Below are positions 8,448 to 10,494 of a stretch of 10,494 nt of DNA, one piece after another. A program made the translations under genes and the position numbers. The notes under the pieces are model-generated. The model ran no database searches, was not told where the DNA came from, and worked only from the letters and a program-made list of their open reading frames with translations. Numbering within the stretch: position 1 is the stretch's first letter; each line of letters starts with the position of its first letter. Source of the DNA: Solimonas sp966252075 (lineage in GTDB: Bacteria; Pseudomonadota; Gammaproteobacteria; Nevskiales; Nevskiaceae); contig CBINNP010000121.1 in assembly GCA_966252075.1 (NCBI GenBank), positions 1-10,494 of the forward strand, in the 5' to 3' direction.

Positions 8448-9125
8448 TCATAGCTCGACGATCCCGGCGGCGGTGACAGTGCCCTCGACCACGCGCCGCG
8501 ACTGCGTGTTCTCGACGCGGATGCGCTGGCCGCGCGCGCCGTCGCCGAGCGCCTTGCCGCCGGCGCGGACTTCGAGTCCGCCGATGCGGCTGCGCAGCTG
8601 CACCAGTTCGCCGCGGCGCACACAGCGCGCCGGCATCAGATCGGCCGGCGACAGCGCGCTGCCGGCGACCAGGCCGCGGCGGAACTCCAGCTCGTCCAGC
8701 GGTGCCTCGGCATCGAGATAGCCGAACGGCAGCTGCGCGACGTCGCGCGTCTCCACGGTCAGCTGGGCCGGCGCCAAGGCGTCGCCGGCGCGCACCGCCT
8801 GTGCGAGCACGCGGATCTTGCGCAGATCGCGCACGCGCACCGGCACGTAGACCGTCCAGTTCGGCGCAGCGCAGCGCACAGCCACGGTCACCGAGGCGCC
8901 GCGCGAGGCGCCGGCCTCGGCGCTCGGCGCCGCGCAGGCCGGCAGCCGCAGGCGCGGATCGACGGCGTCGGCGCGCACCTCCGCGCTCGCCGGCAGCTGC
9001 CGGCGCACCGCGTCCTCGGCGAGGCGCGGCAGCGCCTCGATCGACTGCAGGCCGTCCTGCGCCTGCGCCAGCGCCGGCGCGCTGGCGAGCAGCAGCAGCG
9101 CGCCGGCGATGCAGATCGCGCGCAT
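8448..9125 (-). CDS. flgA: Flagellar P-ring assembly chaperone FlgA
   Basis: 225 aa from the ATG at 9125, close to the family's usual ~220. Residues 1-20 form a classic signal peptide (MRAICIAGALLLLASAPALA). The mature protein has the paired Cys of FlgA (C64, C85), a central SAF-like domain (about 104-166, VLAQAVRAGDALAPAQLTVE) and the conserved C-terminal beta part with GQRIRVENTQSRRVVEGTV (199-217). FlgA works in the periplasm, helping FlgI assemble the P ring. An ATG 13 codons upstream (9164) is possible, but the sigma-54-type element at 9177-9191 would start transcription about there, leaving no leader. Neither start has a strong ribosome site. A FliA-type promoter lies directly downstream, so flgM can be raised independently of flgA. 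Confidence 0.92.
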   Translation of the reverse strand: MRAICIAGALLLLASAPALAQAQDGLQSIEALPRLAEDAVRRQLPASAEVRADAVDPRLRLPACAAPSAEAGASRGASVTVAVRCAAPNWTVYVPVRVRDLRKIRVLAQAVRAGDALAPAQLTVETRDVAQLPFGYLDAEAPLDELEFRRGLVAGSALSPADLMPARCVRRGELVQLRSRIGGLEVRAGGKALGDGARGQRIRVENTQSRRVVEGTVTAAGIVEL

Positions 9126-9176
9126 CCGGCGCTGGTAGTGGCGATGGCAGATCAGGGCACTCATGTCCGGCCCGAG

Positions 9177-9191
9177 GCAAGGCCTGTGCCC
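9177..9191 (-). promoter_or_regulatory. Sigma-54 (-24/-12) promoter candidate for flgA
   Basis: GGGCAC-N5-TTGC on the minus strand keeps the invariant GG-N10-GC spacing (GG at 9190-9189, GC at 9178-9177). It differs from TGGCAC-N5-TTGC by the first base. The predicted start is near 9165, giving a ~39-nt leader to the flgA ATG at 9125. RpoN control of flgA fits polar-flagellate hierarchies driven by FleQ-type activators. No activator site was identified. Confidence 0.55.
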
Positions 9192-9244
9192 GTGCCGGGC
9201 GATCGGGGACGGGCGGCATGGCGGCCGGCATGGACGGCGCGCAC

Positions 9245-9272
9245 TCAAGTCCGGCGCCGCGCCTGCCGATAT
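9245..9272 (+). promoter_or_regulatory. FliA (sigma-28) promoter candidate for cheV
   Basis: TCAAGTCC-N12-GCCGATAT. The -10 matches GCCGATAA at seven of eight bases and the -35 core TCAAG is the same as in the flgM promoter. The spacer is 1 nt longer than the enterobacterial consensus. The expected start near 9279-9280 leaves a leader of about 18 nt with GAGGA before the cheV ATG. The divergent flgA-cheV gap (9126-9296) thus appears to hold a sigma-54 element facing left and a sigma-28 element facing right. Confidence 0.65.
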
Positions 9273-9296
9273 CCGCAGGCAAGACACGAGGACGCC

Positions 9297-10229
9297 ATGG
9301 CCATCGGACTACTGGAAAGCATCGACCGCAGTACCCAGCTGGCCGGACACAACCGGCTCGCGCTGCTGCTGTTCCGGCTCAGCGGGCGTCAGCTTTTTGG
9401 CATCAACGTGTTCAAGGTCCAGGAAGTGGTGCGCTGCCCGAGGCTGACGGCGATGCCGGGCGCGCACCCGCAGGTGCGCGGTGTCGCCGATCTGCGCGGC
9501 CGCATCGTGCCGGTGATCGACCTCGGCGCGGCGATCGGCGAGCCGGTCAGCGACGATCCGGCGCAGTCGCGGCATTTGATCGTGGCCGAGTTCAATCGCT
9601 CGGTGCAGGCGTTTCTGATCGGCGCCGTCGAGCGCATCGTCCATCTCGATGTCGGCTTGCTGCAGCCGCCGCCGGACGGCGGCGACGGCTATCTCACGGC
9701 GATCGCGCGGTTTCAGGAAGAACTGCTGGAAATCATCGACGTAGAGAAGGTGCTGGCAGAGATTCTCGGCGCCGCGCCGGCGCTATCCGATGCGCTGGCG
9801 GAGCGTGCGCGAGGCGTCGATGGCGGCGGCCTCAAAGTGCTGGTCGTGGACGATTCACGCGTCGCCCGCAGCCAGGTCGAGAAGGTGCTGGGACAGCTCG
9901 GCATCGAGCTGCTGCAGGCTTGCGACGGCGCCGAAGCCTTGCAGCAGCTGCAGGCGCTGGCGACGCAGGGGCCGCTGCACGAGCGTCTGCTGATGGTGAT
10001 CTCGGACATCGAGATGCCGGTGATGGACGGCTACCGCCTGACGACGGAAATCCGACGCGATCCGCGGCTGCGCGATCTCTACGTGCTGCTGCACACCTCG
10101 CTGTCAGGCGGGTTCAACAAGGCGATGATCGAGAAGGTCGGTGCCGACCGGTTCATTGCCAAGTTCAATTCGGATGAGCTGGGGCAGGCAGTGCTGGATC
10201 GCTTGCATGAGGTGGTGGTGAACGCCTGA
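9297..10229 (+). CDS. cheV: Chemotaxis coupling protein CheV (CheW-receiver fusion)
   Basis: 310 aa, starting at the ATG at 9297 with GAGGA 4 nt upstream; the frame is open farther upstream but has no ribosome site there. Residues about 15-160 are a CheW-like coupling domain (FGINVFKVQEVV, then GVADLRGRIVPVIDL), which links chemoreceptors to CheA. Residues about 179-303 are a receiver with D185/D186, phosphoacceptor D237 (SDIEMPVMDG), T267 and K289 (FIAKF), all present, so it should be phosphorylated by CheA and may act as an adaptation module or phosphate sink. In Pseudomonas and Vibrio cheV lies beside flgA, usually with cheR; here it is divergent from flgA and no cheR lies within the window. 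It is the only plus-strand gene seen. Confidence 0.95.
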   Translation: MAIGLLESIDRSTQLAGHNRLALLLFRLSGRQLFGINVFKVQEVVRCPRLTAMPGAHPQVRGVADLRGRIVPVIDLGAAIGEPVSDDPAQSRHLIVAEFNRSVQAFLIGAVERIVHLDVGLLQPPPDGGDGYLTAIARFQEELLEIIDVEKVLAEILGAAPALSDALAERARGVDGGGLKVLVVDDSRVARSQVEKVLGQLGIELLQACDGAEALQQLQALATQGPLHERLLMVISDIEMPVMDGYRLTTEIRRDPRLRDLYVLLHTSLSGGFNKAMIEKVGADRFIAKFNSDELGQAVLDRLHEVVVNA

Positions 10230-10291
10230 ACTAGCTGGCTGGTGGGTTGGGTTGTCAGCTGCCTTAGTTGGTTGTTTGCGTTGCTTTGTTT

Positions 10292-10322
10292 CGCCCTCTG
10301 CAGGGCGACCTTCTTTTCTTTG
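10292..10322 (+). terminator. Likely intrinsic terminator after cheV
   Basis: A CGCCCT/AGGGCG stem with loop CTGC (10292-10307) is followed by ACC and the T-rich run TTCTTTTCTTT. It lies about 60 nt past the cheV stop. The T-rich run is also the left arm of a 14-bp palindrome (10309-10342), so the site may double as part of a dispersed repeat. Confidence 0.5.
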
Positions 10323-10342
10323 CTCGTGCAAAGAAAAGAAGG
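10309..10342. repeat. Perfect 14-bp-arm inverted repeat, A/T-rich
   Basis: CCTTCTTTTCTTTG (10309-10322) and CAAAGAAAAGAAGG (10329-10342) are exact reverse complements around CTCGTG. The pyrimidine/purine asymmetry stands out in this GC-rich window. It heads the hairpin-dense tail that continues to the window edge. Its sequence resembles intergenic repeats I associate with Xanthomonadales-type genomes, but I could not compare copies. Confidence 0.7.
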
Positions 10343-10494
10343 CAAAGGAAAGCACGCCCCGATGTCCGCGCCGACGCCCTTCGGGCGCCGGTACCCGGCC
10401 GCAGCGCCGTGCTCGGGGCCGGCTTCCACACGACATCCCTGTCGTGCGGAAGCCTCTCGCGGCCGTCCTGGCCGCTCACCCCTGCGCGCGGCGC
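10343..10494. repeat. Gene-free, hairpin-dense tail, probable dispersed repeat
   Basis: After the A/T palindrome come CGCCC-TTC-GGGCG (about 10375-10387), a long stem at 10421-10454 and GCGGCC-GTCCT-GGCCGC just before the end. No reading frame with a ribosome site or recognisable product was found. Minus-strand frames across it run into cheV out of frame and have low-complexity composition. The region 10230-10291 is G/T-rich and shows nothing definable. Confidence 0.45.
10421..10454. other. Long stem-loop in the tail region
   Basis: GGCTTCC-A-CACGACA pairs with TGTCGTG-C-GGAAGCC around a TCCC loop: two 7-bp stems separated by a single A/C mismatch. No T-run follows on either strand, so a terminator role is not supported. 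Confidence 0.6.

Noticed and set aside
8702..10177. A 491-codon plus-strand frame spanning flgA and cheV
   Set aside because: It is Arg/Ala-rich, antisense to flgA and out of frame with cheV; both of those are confidently identified.
10079..10436. Short minus-strand frames at the right end
   Set aside because: They overlap the 3' part of cheV and the hairpin tail, have no ribosome site or recognisable product, and arise from repeat sequence.

Overview
The window is high-GC DNA, tightly packed with genes, and almost all of it reads on the minus strand. The gene set (FlgA, FlgM, FlgN, a YcgR/FlgZ-type PilZ protein, CheV and a fused RlmKL rRNA methyltransferase) points to a motile, polarly flagellated gammaproteobacterium, perhaps of the Xanthomonadales/Nevskiales group. 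That placement is inferred from gene content, from the cheV/flgA/flgM/flgN/flgZ order known in Pseudomonas and relatives, and from the composition of the repeats at both ends. It is not a species identification.

Layout from left to right. (1) Positions 1-340 hold no gene. They contain two copies of a ~104-bp hairpin-bearing repeat spaced 158 bp apart, then a perfect 30-bp terminator palindrome. (2) Positions 341-736 and 871-1995 (minus) encode two exported proteins of unrecognised family. They share a ~65-70 residue Cys/Trp module: one copy in the short protein and two in the long one, at either end of a ~200-residue Pro/Ala-rich linker. (3) Positions 2083-3012 and 3009-4325 (minus) form a translationally coupled two-component pair: a soluble histidine kinase with an N-terminal CBS-like region, and a regulator with two receiver domains of which the second lacks the phosphorylatable Asp. 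(4) Positions 4375-6723 (minus) encode RlmKL. (5) Positions 6812-9125 (minus) encode flgZ-like PilZ, flgN, flgM and flgA. (6) cheV is divergent on the plus strand at 9297-10229. (7) Positions 10230-10494 are gene-free and dense in hairpins, resembling a dispersed repeat.

How the parts work together. The flagellar block has credible promoters. A sigma-54-type -24/-12 element precedes flgA, and sigma-28 (FliA)-type elements precede both flgM and cheV. This matches the known hierarchy in which FlgA is made with the middle genes, while FlgM, FlgN, the c-di-GMP brake protein and the chemotaxis coupling protein are boosted after FliA is released. Downstream, rlmKL and the kinase/regulator pair lie on the same strand with short gaps, so read-through is possible, but hairpins sit at both junctions.

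No defence system, CRISPR array, tRNA, rRNA or transposase was seen. The most novel-looking items are the three-copy exported Cys/Trp module, the hairpin that buries the kinase start codon, the overlap between the flgM promoter and its Shine-Dalgarno sequence, and the repeats at the two window ends.
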